Assembly: GCF_900142445.1 (NCBI RefSeq)
Contig: NZ_FRAV01000008.1
Span: forward strand, 62,001-126,000
Source of the DNA: Chryseobacterium polytrichastri
GTDB taxonomy: Bacteria > Bacteroidota > Bacteroidia > Flavobacteriales > Weeksellaceae
Direction: 5' to 3'
Length of the DNA: 64,000 bases
Shown here: positions 37,412-46,236 of the stretch, in pieces
How positions within the stretch are numbered: the stretch's first letter is position 1
Layout of the letters: each line of letters begins with the position of its first letter
Notes under the pieces: model-generated
Seen by the model: the letters and a program-made list of their open reading frames with translations, nothing else
What the model was told of the DNA's origin: nothing
The model's database searches: none
Position numbers and translations under genes: made by a program

Positions 37412-38155
37412 ATGAAAAAATTAAATGAGTCTGTAACCATTATTACCGGAGCATCTTCAGGAATTGGCGCAGCAACAGCATTAAAATTAGCTAAAGCCGG
37501 AACCAGCATTGTTTTGGTATCCAGAGCTGATGATAAAATAGAAAAAGTTAAACAGCAGATCGAAAATGAAGGAGGTAAAGCCGAAATATTTGTTGCCGAC
37601 GTAACTGATATTGTCCAGATGAATGCAATGGTAGCCTTTACGATTGAGAAGTTTGGAAGGGTAGATAATTTGATTAATAACGCAGGTTTGATGTTATTTT
37701 CAAAATGGAAAGATTTAGCAATTTCCGAATGGAATGCAATGATCGACACCAATATTAAAGGATATTTAAATACTATCGCAGCAGTTCTTCCCAAATTATT
37801 GGAGCAGAAATCAGGTCATATCCTGAATATGGGATCTGTTGCAGGTATCAATATCAATGAAGGAGCAGGTATCTACCATGGAACCAAATTTTTTGTACGA
37901 GCAATCACTGAAAGTTTAAGAAAAGAAGTTTCCGTTCACAAAGGAATTAAAATTAGCCTAATTAGTCCGGGAGTAATCAATACAGGATGGGCAGATAAAG
38001 TGACCAACAGAGAAGGGGCAGAAATTGCGGCCGAATTAAATAAGCAGGCTATTGAGCCTGAAGACATTGCTAATGCAGTGTTATTTGCCTTTAATCAGCC
38101 TGATAATGTTAGCGTTAATGATATTGTAATCAGCCCAACGCTGCAAGACTGGTAA
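37412..38155 (+). CDS. SDR family oxidoreductase
   Basis: A 247-residue classical SDR: cofactor motif TGASSGIG near residue 13, NNAG near 88, and catalytic YHGTK near 155. It resembles the YdfG-like group acting on short hydroxy compounds. It is within the redox operon between the ABM protein and the second flavin enzyme. Substrate unknown. Confidence 0.9.
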   Translation: MKKLNESVTIITGASSGIGAATALKLAKAGTSIVLVSRADDKIEKVKQQIENEGGKAEIFVADVTDIVQMNAMVAFTIEKFGRVDNLINNAGLMLFSKWKDLAISEWNAMIDTNIKGYLNTIAAVLPKLLEQKSGHILNMGSVAGININEGAGIYHGTKFFVRAITESLRKEVSVHKGIKISLISPGVINTGWADKVTNREGAEIAAELNKQAIEPEDIANAVLFAFNQPDNVSVNDIVISPTLQDW

Positions 38156-38182
38156 TATTTAATAAAAATAGAATTTTAAGTT

Positions 38183-39319
38183 ATGAATAAATATAGCAAA
38201 CTATTTTCTCCCTTAGTATTTAATAACGGAATTAGTTTAAACAATAGATTGGTGATGTCACCAATGACTACGTGGGCATCTAACGAAGATTATACCATTT
38301 CTGATGAAGAAGTCGAATATTACCAGAAAAGGGTAAATGGGGTAGGATTGGTGATTACAGGATGTACTCATGTATTGGCAAATGGAATTGGATTTACCCA
38401 CGAATTTGCAGGATATGATGATACTTTTCTTCCAAGTCTGAAAAAGTTGGCCAATGCAGCAAAGAGCGGAGGAGCACCAGCGATTTTACAGATGTTTCAC
38501 GCTGGAAACAAAGCAATTCCTGGTCTCATACCAAACGGCGAAGTGGTAAGCGCAAGCGAGGTTTCAAGTGGACCGATACTGCTTTCTGAAAAAGAAAATC
38601 TTCCGAAAGAATTGAGTGAAAATGAAATTCTAGAAATGATAAAAGCGTTTGGTGATACAACGAGAAGAGCAATCGAAGCAGGTTTTGATGGTGTTGAAAT
38701 TCACGGAGCTCACGGATTTTTACTTCAAAATTTTATATCTCCGTTTTTCAATAATAGAAATGATCAATGGGGAGGTTCTCTGGAAAATCGTTTACGACTG
38801 AGCTTGGAAATTTTAAGAGAGGTGAAAAATATAGTTTCAAAATTTGCTGACCGTCCTTTTTTAATAGGGTACAGAATTTCACCTGAAGAATTTCCTCAGC
38901 AAACCTATGGACTTCCAGATACTTTTATTTTAATGGATAAATTGATTGAAGAAAACCTCGATTATCTACATTTCTCTCTTCTGGATGCTGTCAATCAGAA
39001 ACCAATTAATTCAGAATTTTCAGATAAGCCAATATCAGTTGTATTAAACAATTATGTTAATAACAGAGTTCCTGTTCTTGTTGCCGGAAGTGTTACAACA
39101 CCAGCGATGGCCGATCAGGTTTTAGATTATGGCGTTTCTATGGTAGCCATAGGCAGAACTTTGATTATTAATCCAAATTGGGTAGAATTAGTTGAAAGTG
39201 GGGAAGAAGAAAAAATAGATTCAATTCTTAAACTTAATACAGTTGAAGATAAGAAAATACCAGCGAAATTGATAGTTATATTTGAGGATCTAAAAGGATG
39301 GGTTTCTATAGAGGACTAG
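38183..39319 (+). CDS. second old-yellow-enzyme-type flavin oxidoreductase
   Basis: A 378-residue homologue of the 36020 enzyme from a different subgroup. Active-site histidines lie in EIHGAHGFL, and VAIGRTLIINPNW forms the phosphate-binding end. The YqjM-type cysteine position is replaced by MSPMTTW. Two divergent flavin reductases in one operon suggest handling of electrophiles with more than one substrate. Confidence 0.9.
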   Translation: MNKYSKLFSPLVFNNGISLNNRLVMSPMTTWASNEDYTISDEEVEYYQKRVNGVGLVITGCTHVLANGIGFTHEFAGYDDTFLPSLKKLANAAKSGGAPAILQMFHAGNKAIPGLIPNGEVVSASEVSSGPILLSEKENLPKELSENEILEMIKAFGDTTRRAIEAGFDGVEIHGAHGFLLQNFISPFFNNRNDQWGGSLENRLRLSLEILREVKNIVSKFADRPFLIGYRISPEEFPQQTYGLPDTFILMDKLIEENLDYLHFSLLDAVNQKPINSEFSDKPISVVLNNYVNNRVPVLVAGSVTTPAMADQVLDYGVSMVAIGRTLIINPNWVELVESGEEEKIDSILKLNTVEDKKIPAKLIVIFEDLKGWVSIED

Positions 39320-39475
39320 TGGAGAATAAAGAATTAATTAAAGATTATTAAAAATAATTTTATGAATTTTAAGTAGTGTTCCTTTACTTTCTTAAAAGAA
39401 TTATTGTTTAAAAATGTTTATCAACATAATCAAAGTTTATAAAGATCTACGATTTTTTTTAAGCAGTCTTTTTTA

Positions 39476-39901
39476 TTAATCAATGTTATTATTTTTCTGT
39501 AACCAACGGTGGAGTGTACTCTTTGGTATTGGATATTCTTTAATTATCTCACTCTGAGTCATTTCACCGGAAAGTATTCTTTTAAGAATAAAATCTTTAA
39601 TTTCCTGAGTATATATGTTTTTTCTGAAATAGGGAATTTTTTCAGATTTATTATGATTTTTATTAACTGCTGAAGGAGGTGCATATAAGATAAGATGCGA
39701 ACTGTAAATTCTAAAAAAATCATATTCTAATAATTTACACCATCTTAAAAGAAGCTCTGTATCCATAGATTTGTTGGTGTACAATTGTTCAACAATATCT
39801 TCTTCTTTACTCAAAAAAATACAAATTCTTTCTATTGAAATCTCTTGTTCTGCAACTCTTTCTTTAATGAGTTCTCCTGGATGTATCTCTTTGTATAACA
39901 T
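39476..39901 (-). CDS. helix-turn-helix protein (Chryseobacterium-type orphan)
   Basis: A 141-residue protein with an N-terminal conserved block (YKEIHPGELIKERVAEQEI, LLLRWCKLLEYDFFRIYS) and a C-terminal HTH (MTQSEIIKEYPIPKSTLHRWL) resembling those of transposase accessory subunits. Proteins of this pattern are frequent in Chryseobacterium genomes. No partner transposase is adjacent. It could be a remnant of a mobile element or a regulator. Confidence 0.7.
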   Translation of the reverse strand: MLYKEIHPGELIKERVAEQEISIERICIFLSKEEDIVEQLYTNKSMDTELLLRWCKLLEYDFFRIYSSHLILYAPPSAVNKNHNKSEKIPYFRKNIYTQEIKDFILKRILSGEMTQSEIIKEYPIPKSTLHRWLQKNNNID

Positions 39902-40121
39902 TTGTTAAATAATTTATTATTAAAACTGTACCTTAAAAGTAAGAATAAGTAAAATATCATTGTCCAGCTACTTATTAAAAAAAACATTTCGTTTTATCAA
40001 AATTTTAGTTGAAATAGCTATGAGAGGAATCTTTATTTGATACTTTAAAAATGTTGCAAATATAAAATTCTTAAAATACCTTCTAACGTATATATGAAAA
40101 CTTTAAGTTAATTTCCGAACG

Positions 40122-40154
40122 AAAAAAGTCCTCCAAAATGTAGAGAACTTTTTT
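40122..40154 (-). terminator. intrinsic terminator of the T9SS pseudogene
   Basis: AAAAAAGTCCTC (40122-40133) pairs with GAGAACTTTTTT (40143-40154) with one mismatch. On the minus strand it ends in a U run and lies 25 bases after the stop of the 40179 gene. Confidence 0.7.
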
Positions 40155-40178
40155 GTTTGAACTTTATTTTAAAAAAAA

Positions 40179-41756
40179 TCAGTTTTTAATAAACTTAGAA
40201 CTATACGTTTCTTTTGTATTTTTTACTTGAATAAGGTAGTTTCCACGTATCAGCTCAGAAACATTAATGCCTTTTTTTCCATCTACATCGTCTTTTGATA
40301 GTACCAGTTTCCCGTTCATATCATAAATCGTTACTTTTCCTTCAGTATTGAATTGTAGAACATCCTTTACAGGATTAGGATAGAATAATAAATCCTGCTG
40401 AATAGGAGAAGCTTCTTTAGTAGATAACACGGTGGAATTGCTATTAAACTTTACTATAGCCGTTTTAATAAAGGAATAAGTTGTTGGGTTGGTAAGATTT
40501 GCACTTACATAGATTTCTGTCATATCAGAATTTGTTCCTGCATCTATAAAAGTTTCATTAGCTGTAGGATCAATATCATACTTAACATAGCCATTTGTTC
40601 CAAATGTGTTGTCTAGCGTACCATTGGTATTAAAACGGGCTAATATTATTTCTTTATCCTGAGTGGTCGTGGAATTTATGATATAGGTTGCGTTCCCTAT
40701 TAATAAGATTTTACCGTCCGGCTGTATAAACATTCTTTGAAAATTGGTTTTATACCCAGTTATAGATGACAAAGCTGCAGAAACATTCAGATACCCCGAA
40801 AAAGTGGTATTGCCAAAATAAGGGTCTACATTGCCAAACTTATCTGTTTTATAGATTCGGTAATAGTACAGTGACGCTCCGGTGCTATAACCATTGTCTA
40901 CAGCCAGTGTATAAATGCTGTCCTGTGCATCCATATAATAATCTACACCGGCATTGCTGCCAGAGCTTGATCCCTGAGGAGCAGTAAAATTAAAACTGCT
41001 ATTTAGAACACCCTGAGAAAAATACTTGTTTACAAATGCCTTTGTACCCTCACTATGACTAACACCTGAATTATTATTAATTTTATACACACCGCCACCA
41101 ACAAAGTAATTTCCATCAGAAGATTTAAAGATTTTTCCTGCACCGGTACCTACATGAATTCCTGTTCCTCCATATACTGAAGGGACATACACTGGTGAAA
41201 TGGTAAAGCCTGTAGTACCTGTTTCATTTTTTAACATGACAACACCACGACCTCCCATGTAATACCCGTCACTTGCCAAAATGAAAAAAGTGTCACTGTT
41301 GTTATTGTTAGAGAGCTGAACACGCGGGCTCTCTATACAGGGCGCGGGAAAGCATCCTGAATTACTAAAGTCGACATTGTAGTCTGCTGAAGTACCAAAT
41401 GTAGTGTCTGTACTGCCATCAGTATTTAACCTTTTTACTCTGGAAGTATAGGCACTGTAAGCTTCGCGTGTTAACAATTTTCCATTAGAGTAGAGATGTA
41501 TGCTGGTATAGGGTTTTGGATTTGAAAAAACTCCCATATTGCCAAAAGAAGTATCCAGTGTACCGTTATTCATGAGTTTTTTTATTTGGTTATTAACCAT
41601 TAAAAAAACTTTGCCATCATTTGTAACTTGGATATTTGGGCTGCCAACCGGTGCGTCAAAACGTACTCCGTTAGTGCCAAAAGTTAAATCTACTTACCCA
41701 TTTTGTCCATAAAACAAACCTGCTGAACAAAATGCCAGTAATAGTAAATGTCTCAT
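40179..41756 (-). pseudogene. T9SS-sorted repeat protein broken by a nonsense codon
   Basis: The full frame runs from the ATG at 41754-41756 over 526 codons. Codons 1-20 encode a signal peptide (MRHLLLLAFCSAGLFYGQNG). Codon 21 (41694-41696) is TAA, and the same frame then continues without a shift as VDLTFGTNGVRFD to a T9SS type A sorting C-terminus (FYPNPVKDVLQF, GNYLIQVKNTKETYSSKFIKN). The body has delta-60-type LxxDGSxDxTFG repeats. A CAA-to-TAA change is the simplest explanation. Restart at an internal ATG (41600) would lack the signal peptide. Confidence 0.85.
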
Positions 41757-41789
41757 AAATTATAAATTTTCTGGTTATTAATTTGCTTG

Positions 41790-41797
41790 CAAAAATA
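41790..41797 (-). promoter_or_regulatory. TAnnTTTG promoter box of the T9SS pseudogene
   Basis: TATTTTTG on the minus strand, 34 bases before the ATG at 41756. Fits the flavobacterial -7 box. It lies between the start and the boundary motif at 41875. Confidence 0.55.
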
Positions 41798-41874
41798 TGA
41801 TTTTTTTTTGAGTAAGAAATTATTAATCAAAAACTCTATTAGAGTGTACCTATGTGAATAATTACAGACTATTA

Positions 41875-41889
41875 ATCGTTTTTTGAGAT
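41875..41889 (-). repeat. boundary motif copy 2 (exact)
   Basis: Exact ATCGTTTTTTGAGAT on the plus strand (ATCTCAAAAAACGAT reading with the genes), about 120 bases upstream of the 40179 pseudogene start. Confidence 0.85.
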
Positions 41890-41966
41890 TATTTTAGATT
41901 GAAGCTGCTAATAATTTCCATTTGTTCGAGCAATTTTTTTTGAAATATTTCAAGCGTTTCTGAAAT

Positions 41967-42056
41967 TTATTTTTTCTTACTTGTCGGCATTCTAAATTGC
42001 ATTAATAATTGAAGTGTATCAATTTTAAGTTCTATAGTATCGATAATTTTTTCCAT
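41967..42056 (-). CDS. 29-residue micro-ORF between two boundary motifs
   Basis: An ATG at 42054-42056 opens 29 codons (MEKIIDTIELKIDTLQLLMQ, then FRMPTSKKK) ending in TAA. The product would be one amphipathic helix with a basic tail. The boundary motif at 42060 lies four bases upstream, the same close placement as at 52949 and 54015. It is the only frame in this motif-to-motif interval. Translation is unproven. Confidence 0.35.
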   Translation of the reverse strand: MEKIIDTIELKIDTLQLLMQFRMPTSKKK

Positions 42057-42059
42057 CCT

Positions 42060-42074
42060 ATCATTTTTTGAGAC
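42060..42074 (-). repeat. boundary motif copy 3 (variant)
   Basis: ATCATTTTTTGAGAC, two substitutions from the main motif, in the same orientation. Confidence 0.65.
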
Positions 42075-42104
42075 TGTAGTTATCTCCATAGTTATCGTTT
42101 CTGG

Positions 42105-42215
42105 ACTTTATGATGGTTGGGCAATCGAAGCACAAATTTTCAATTTTGCACAAAAGCTTAATCGAAGAACTGCCGTTGAACTTTACGGTTTCGATCGGCT
42201 ATTGCAAAATCCTTA
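42105..42215 (-). repeat. attC-like element F (degenerate)
   Basis: A non-coding stretch whose core at about 42143-42184 (TTTTGCACAAAAGCTTAATC, then GAAGAACTGCCGTTGAAC) is almost identical to the core of element B at about 54384-54424. The flanks pair weakly (GGTTGGGCAATCGAAG with GTTTCGATCGGCTATTGC). It is one end of the repeat family that brackets the array. Confidence 0.55.
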
Positions 42216-42397
42216 TTGAACTACACCTTTATAAAAACAAGAAAAACTCCTAAATCACCCATCAAAAAAGACACTCTTCTTAAAATAATATCTCCTATCT
42301 CTTTAAAATCCTTCTGCGAGAAATCCATAAAGCTACTGAAACTCCCATTCAACAGAGTTTTCATTGTTGGCTTTAAAAGACCAACGAAAACTTGGTT

Positions 42398-42517
42398 ATT
42401 AACAGGCATGGGCTTTGTGATGGTGGGGCAATCGAAGTACTTCAGTTCAGCTAATGTACAAAAGCTGAAGTTTGCACTTCAGCCCCAATATTGCCAATAC
42501 CTTGTTATAGGCTGTGG
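42398..42517 (-). repeat. attC-like imperfect palindrome C
   Basis: AACAGGCATGGGCTTTGTGA at 42401 onward pairs imperfectly with the segment ending TTGCCAATACCTTGTTATAG at 42510. The inner parts GGGGC, GAAGT and ACTTCAG also pair. It lies 25 bases after the stop of the cyclophilin-like gene, the place an attC site takes in an integron cassette. A 62-codon frame (42221-42409, minus) between elements C and F is possible but unconvincing. Confidence 0.5.
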
Positions 42518-42541
42518 CTATTCTAGTTTAGATTTTTCCCG

Positions 42542-43006
42542 CTACTCCAATTCAAAAGTTACTGTTACATTTCCCGAACCTAGATCAGATGCTAAACCTG
42601 TTACATCATCCACAGTTCCTAATTTCGTGTAGCTGTATGACGTAGAAAAAGATTTGTAGAAAAGGACCAAAGTTTTTGAGCCGTACAACATCAAATCGCC
42701 ATTTTTTATTGTTCCGGGATTGGAAGAATTGACAGGCAGACTAGTTGGGAGATCATAATACTTTTCGTTTCCGTTTAACTCAGCCATATTGATGGTTAAA
42801 GGCAACATTTCTTTAAATGCTTTTGCGGAATTATTATCTAAAAGTGTAGCGATAAAAGTTTTAGAGTTGACTGTGATTTTTATTTTTCCGTTGGTCATTG
42901 TGTTGCTATTTTTGATGGAATGATTGTCATCGTTTTTGTTGCAAGATGCTGCACTGCAAAAAAGAGCTGAAACAAAAGTGAGGATGATTAAAAATGAATA
43001 TTTCAT
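42542..43006 (-). CDS. cyclophilin-like-fold lipoprotein
   Basis: A 154-residue protein with a signal peptide and a lipobox-like cysteine (SALFCSAASC), then a conserved domain of the cyclophilin-like type (PF18050-like): KIKITVNSKTFIATLLDN, LPLTINMAELNGNEKYYDLP, GDLMLYGSKTLVLFYK. Catalytic activity is not known for the family. It follows the hydrolase gene by eight bases in an operon. Confidence 0.85.
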   Translation of the reverse strand: MKYSFLIILTFVSALFCSAASCNKNDDNHSIKNSNTMTNGKIKITVNSKTFIATLLDNNSAKAFKEMLPLTINMAELNGNEKYYDLPTSLPVNSSNPGTIKNGDLMLYGSKTLVLFYKSFSTSYSYTKLGTVDDVTGLASDLGSGNVTVTFELE

Positions 43007-43014
43007 AATCAGTA

Positions 43015-44049
43015 TTATTTTAAATTAGTTTTAAAAAAACTTTCTAATTTATCGAACGGAATTATTCTCATATTATCATACAAATCAACGTGAACAGCAT
43101 TCGGAACAATGACCAATTCCTTTGGTTCATTGGCGTTTTGGAATGCGGTTTCGCTAAAATATCTTGAGTGTGCTTTTTCTCCTGCAATAATCAAAATCGG
43201 TCTTGGCGAAATTTCTTTGATGTAGCTCAAGATAAGCATATTCATAAAAGATAAAGGTGTGGTTGCGGTCCAGGAATTTCCTGAATTTACCGAACGCTCG
43301 TGATAGCCTCTCACAGTGCGATAATAGTCGTAATATTCTTTTAAAAATTGTGGGTCGTTTTCCTTCGGTGTTTTATTGTATTCTTCTCCATAAGCAAATG
43401 TTCCTGTTTCTGCGTCTCTCCAACGTTGTTCGCCTAATTGTTCTAACGTTTTTGTGCGTTGTTCTAAAGTTACTGCATCATTATAGCCTTTAGACATCAC
43501 TCTGGTCATATCGTACATTGTTAAAGTAGCCACCGCTTTTATACGTTTATCTATTGCAGTAGCGTTCAAAGCAAAACCTCCAAAACCACAAATACCGATG
43601 ATGCCGATTTTGTTTCTATCCACATTTTTTTGCAAACCTAAAAAATCAACTGCCGCACTAAAATCTTCTGTATTTATTTCTGGTGAAGCAAGATTACGAG
43701 GTTCGCCTCCACTTTCACCTGTGTAAGATGGGTCGAATGCAATTACTGCAAAACCACGTTCTGCCATTTGATTGGCGTACAAACCAGATGACTGTTCCTT
43801 AACTGCTCCGAAAGGTCCACTGATTGCCAAAGCTGATAATTTTTCAGGTGTTATATTTTTTGGAAGATATAAATCGCCTGAAAGCGTAATTCCATAACGG
43901 TTTTTAAAACTTACTTTTTGTCGGGTTACTTTATCGCTTAATTTAAAAGTATAATGTTCTGTTGTTTTCATTTTTTCTGATTGTACGTTCTGTGCAAATA
44001 CTTGTCCTGTTATCAGGAATAGCATTGTAATTAGAAGTATATTTTTCAT
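43015..44049 (-). CDS. secreted alpha/beta hydrolase (dienelactone-hydrolase-like)
   Basis: A 344-residue exported hydrolase with a signal peptide ending VFAQ. The nucleophile elbow reads GICGFGGFA, with cysteine where serine is usual, as in dienelactone hydrolases. A late acid (PILIIAGEKAHSR) and a terminal histidine (VPNAVHVDLYDN) complete a likely triad. It resembles YcjY-type hydrolases. It lies between the acetyltransferase and cyclophilin-like genes, opposite an AraC regulator. Confidence 0.85.
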   Translation of the reverse strand: MKNILLITMLFLITGQVFAQNVQSEKMKTTEHYTFKLSDKVTRQKVSFKNRYGITLSGDLYLPKNITPEKLSALAISGPFGAVKEQSSGLYANQMAERGFAVIAFDPSYTGESGGEPRNLASPEINTEDFSAAVDFLGLQKNVDRNKIGIIGICGFGGFALNATAIDKRIKAVATLTMYDMTRVMSKGYNDAVTLEQRTKTLEQLGEQRWRDAETGTFAYGEEYNKTPKENDPQFLKEYYDYYRTVRGYHERSVNSGNSWTATTPLSFMNMLILSYIKEISPRPILIIAGEKAHSRYFSETAFQNANEPKELVIVPNAVHVDLYDNMRIIPFDKLESFFKTNLK

Positions 44050-44059
44050 TTTAACTGAA

Positions 44060-44620
44060 TTAAATTGTTTTTAAAATTTTTGCAGGAATTCCGCCCACAA
44101 TCGTATTATCGGGAACATCTTTTGAAACAACCGAACCTGCGGCTACAACTGCATTTTCGCCAATAGTTACCCCTTGCAAAATCGTAGCATTTGCACCAAT
44201 CCAGGCGTTCTTTTTAATGTGAATAGGTTTTGGAATTAAAGAATGTCGGTCTTCAATGGAGGTTGGATGTCCTTCGGTTAATAAACTTACTTTCGGAGCA
44301 ATTAATACATTGTCTTCGATCGTAATTCCGCCCAAATCGAGGAAAACGCAATCAAAATTGATAAACACATTTTTGCCGATTTTAGTATGTCTTCCATAAT
44401 TGATATGCAAAGGCATAAAAACGGTTACGCTTTCGTCAATTTCAGTCTCTGTAATTTGACTTAAAAAACGTCTGATTGATTCTGGTTCAGTTGCATTATT
44501 CATTTGAACCAACAATTTTTTTGTAACAAAAGAAGCTTCACGCATTTTATAACCATCCGGGTCGTTTGGCAAAATGATTTCTCCATTGCGTAACCTTTCA
44601 AAAATATCTGTTGTCTGCAT
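44060..44620 (-). CDS. hexapeptide-repeat (sugar) O-acetyltransferase
   Basis: A 186-residue left-handed beta-helix acetyltransferase. The hexapeptide repeats begin at [18 protein letters not shown] and run to [18 protein letters not shown], ending in [11 protein letters not shown]. The catalytic histidine would lie in LLTEGHPTS. It is of the LacA/NodL/maltose acetyltransferase type. First gene of the three-gene operon. Confidence 0.88.
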   Translation of the reverse strand: MQTTDIFERLRNGEIILPNDPDGYKMREASFVTKKLLVQMNNATEPESIRRFLSQITETEIDESVTVFMPLHINYGRHTKIGKNVFINFDCVFLDLGGITIEDNVLIAPKVSLLTEGHPTSIEDRHSLIPKPIHIKKNAWIGANATILQGVTIGENAVVAAGSVVSKDVPDNTIVGGIPAKILKTI

Positions 44621-44639
44621 TGCCTTTTAATTAATATAG

Positions 44640-44647
44640 CAAAGTTA
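44640..44647 (-). promoter_or_regulatory. TAnnTTTG promoter box of the acetyltransferase operon
   Basis: TAACTTTG on the minus strand, 20 bases before the ATG at 44620. Confidence 0.6.
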
Positions 44648-44704
44648 ATAGCATTTAAAAAGCGTTTTATTACATTAATGGCGTAATTAATGTCAAATAT
44701 TGCC

Positions 44705-44712
44705 TATTTTTG
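44705..44712 (+). promoter_or_regulatory. TAnnTTTG promoter box of the AraC gene
   Basis: TATTTTTG on the plus strand, 27 bases before the ATG at 44739. It diverges from the box at 44640, so a regulator site between them could control both. Confidence 0.55.
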
Positions 44713-44738
44713 TTTAAGTATTTTTATTTAAATAAACA

Positions 44739-45554
44739 ATGTCGGAAAATCAAAAAGTTATCCTCTATAAAACCGCATCAACGGCTGAATTTCCCGAAGA
44801 TTTTCAAACCCGGTTTCACACGCATGTTTATTGTCAAAGTGGAACTGTGAAATTTATGTTTAATGATAAGCAATATCAATGTAAAAAGGGGGAATTTATC
44901 TTTTGGTTAGCAGGTCTTGATGTTTCGGATTTATCTTTTTCAGCAAATTTCAAAGCAACCTTGCTTTTTGTGGACAGTGACTTATTATCGTCAAATGTAC
45001 CAAGTGCCAATGCGAGTATCGACAGTATAATCCATTCCAGAGAAAATCCGATTTTACACCCTAATAAAAATGACAAAGAGAAAATCTTAAAAAATTTCCA
45101 GTTGCTTTATGAAAAATCACAAGAAACAAACCATCGATTTTATGAAGAAATATTGAAACTCCAGATGCAAATTTTCTTGTTGGAAATGTGGCACATTTTT
45201 GAAGATGAACTCGACAGAAGAAAACGAAGTTTTCAAAGCGGAACATTATACGAACGTTTTTTGCAATTGGTGCAGGAACATTCTATGCAAGAGCGAGAAG
45301 TACGATTTTACAGTGATAAGCTGAACATCACTCCCAAATATCTCAATTATATCTGCAAGGTCAATACCCGAATTACAGCTTCTGAATGGATACAGCGTTA
45401 TGCAAAAGAACGGATAATGCTCCTATTGCAAAACAAAACCCTCAATATTTCTGAAATTGCCGATGAAATGGATTTTTCGAGCCGTTCATTCTTCACACGT
45501 TATGTGAAAAAATTGCTCGGTGTAACTCCGAAAGAATATAGAGAGCGGATATGA
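44739..45554 (+). CDS. AraC-family transcriptional regulator
   Basis: A 271-residue regulator: cupin-like sensor half (RFHTHVYCQSGTVKFMFN) and C-terminal AraC HTH pair (YSDKLNITPKYLNYICK, then ISEIADEMDFSSRSFFTRY). It diverges from the acetyltransferase-hydrolase-cyclophilin operon, which it probably controls. It is one of the few plus-strand genes in this region. Confidence 0.9.
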   Translation: MSENQKVILYKTASTAEFPEDFQTRFHTHVYCQSGTVKFMFNDKQYQCKKGEFIFWLAGLDVSDLSFSANFKATLLFVDSDLLSSNVPSANASIDSIIHSRENPILHPNKNDKEKILKNFQLLYEKSQETNHRFYEEILKLQMQIFLLEMWHIFEDELDRRKRSFQSGTLYERFLQLVQEHSMQEREVRFYSDKLNITPKYLNYICKVNTRITASEWIQRYAKERIMLLLQNKTLNISEIADEMDFSSRSFFTRYVKKLLGVTPKEYRERI

Positions 45555-46183
45555 AATAATTTTATTTGCGGTGTTTTTTGTCGAGCTCTTGTCAGTTCAA
45601 ATCTTATAGTGTCGGTTTTAGTGGTTGCATTACCATAACTTATAATGTCCAAATTTAAACAATGCGCCAATATGCACTATACACAATTGCGCTAATGTTG
45701 TTTTAATTTCAATTAACTATTTACTAATCATTAATTTAAAATTTATCATATTTGGATAAACGCATAAATTTAAAAAATGAAAGAATGACGTTGAAGATTT
45801 TGCTAAAATATTTTATACTGTAGTGTAAACAAAAACAGCTTTAAACTTCTATTAGAATATCTAATTTAATTCTATGAATTATTTCAATCGTTTTTTGAGA
45901 TTTATTTTGATTTAACGAATTTGTATTTCAATCCGAATATAGGTATAATTATTTATAAGTTTATTCTGCTTGTAATAATGAGCAAAAATATAATGATGCA
46001 TCAAATAAGAAATGAATATACTTGTTTTAGTATCATTTTCATTTCAAATAATATTCTTAAAATAAATTAATAGACTTGACTTTAATAAATCTTAATTTGT
46101 CATTCTGTAGATTTAGTTTCTTCCTCACTGCAAACTCATTTTTAATGTAATTAATATATGATCTTATCTATACGAAACACATT
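45555..46183. other. intergenic region with palindrome and boundary motif
   Basis: About 630 bases without a gene. An imperfect palindrome at about 45659-45703 (AACAATGCGCCAAT facing ATTGCGCTAATGTTGTT) may end the AraC transcript or be a shortened attC-like site. One exact boundary motif lies at 45887; no minus-strand gene follows it, so a gene may have been lost. Confidence 0.45.
45887..45901 (-). repeat. boundary motif copy 4 (exact)
   Basis: Exact ATCGTTTTTTGAGAT, about 336 bases after the stop of the 46237 gene. It is the only exact copy without a following minus-strand gene. Confidence 0.85.
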
Positions 46184-46215
46184 AAAAAAGACTGTTTTTT
46201 TTAACAGCCTTCTTT
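46184..46215 (-). terminator. intrinsic terminator of the 46237 gene
   Basis: AAAAAAGACTGTT (46184-46196) pairs with AACAGCCTTCTTT (46203-46215) with mismatches, 22 bases after the stop codon on the minus strand. Confidence 0.6.
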
Positions 46216-46236
46216 AATTTTAGAGAGATCAATGCA

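Noticed and set aside
42216..42632. 138-codon plus-strand frame over palindrome C
   Set aside because: It reads through the palindrome and antisense into the end of the cyclophilin-like gene; a chance frame.
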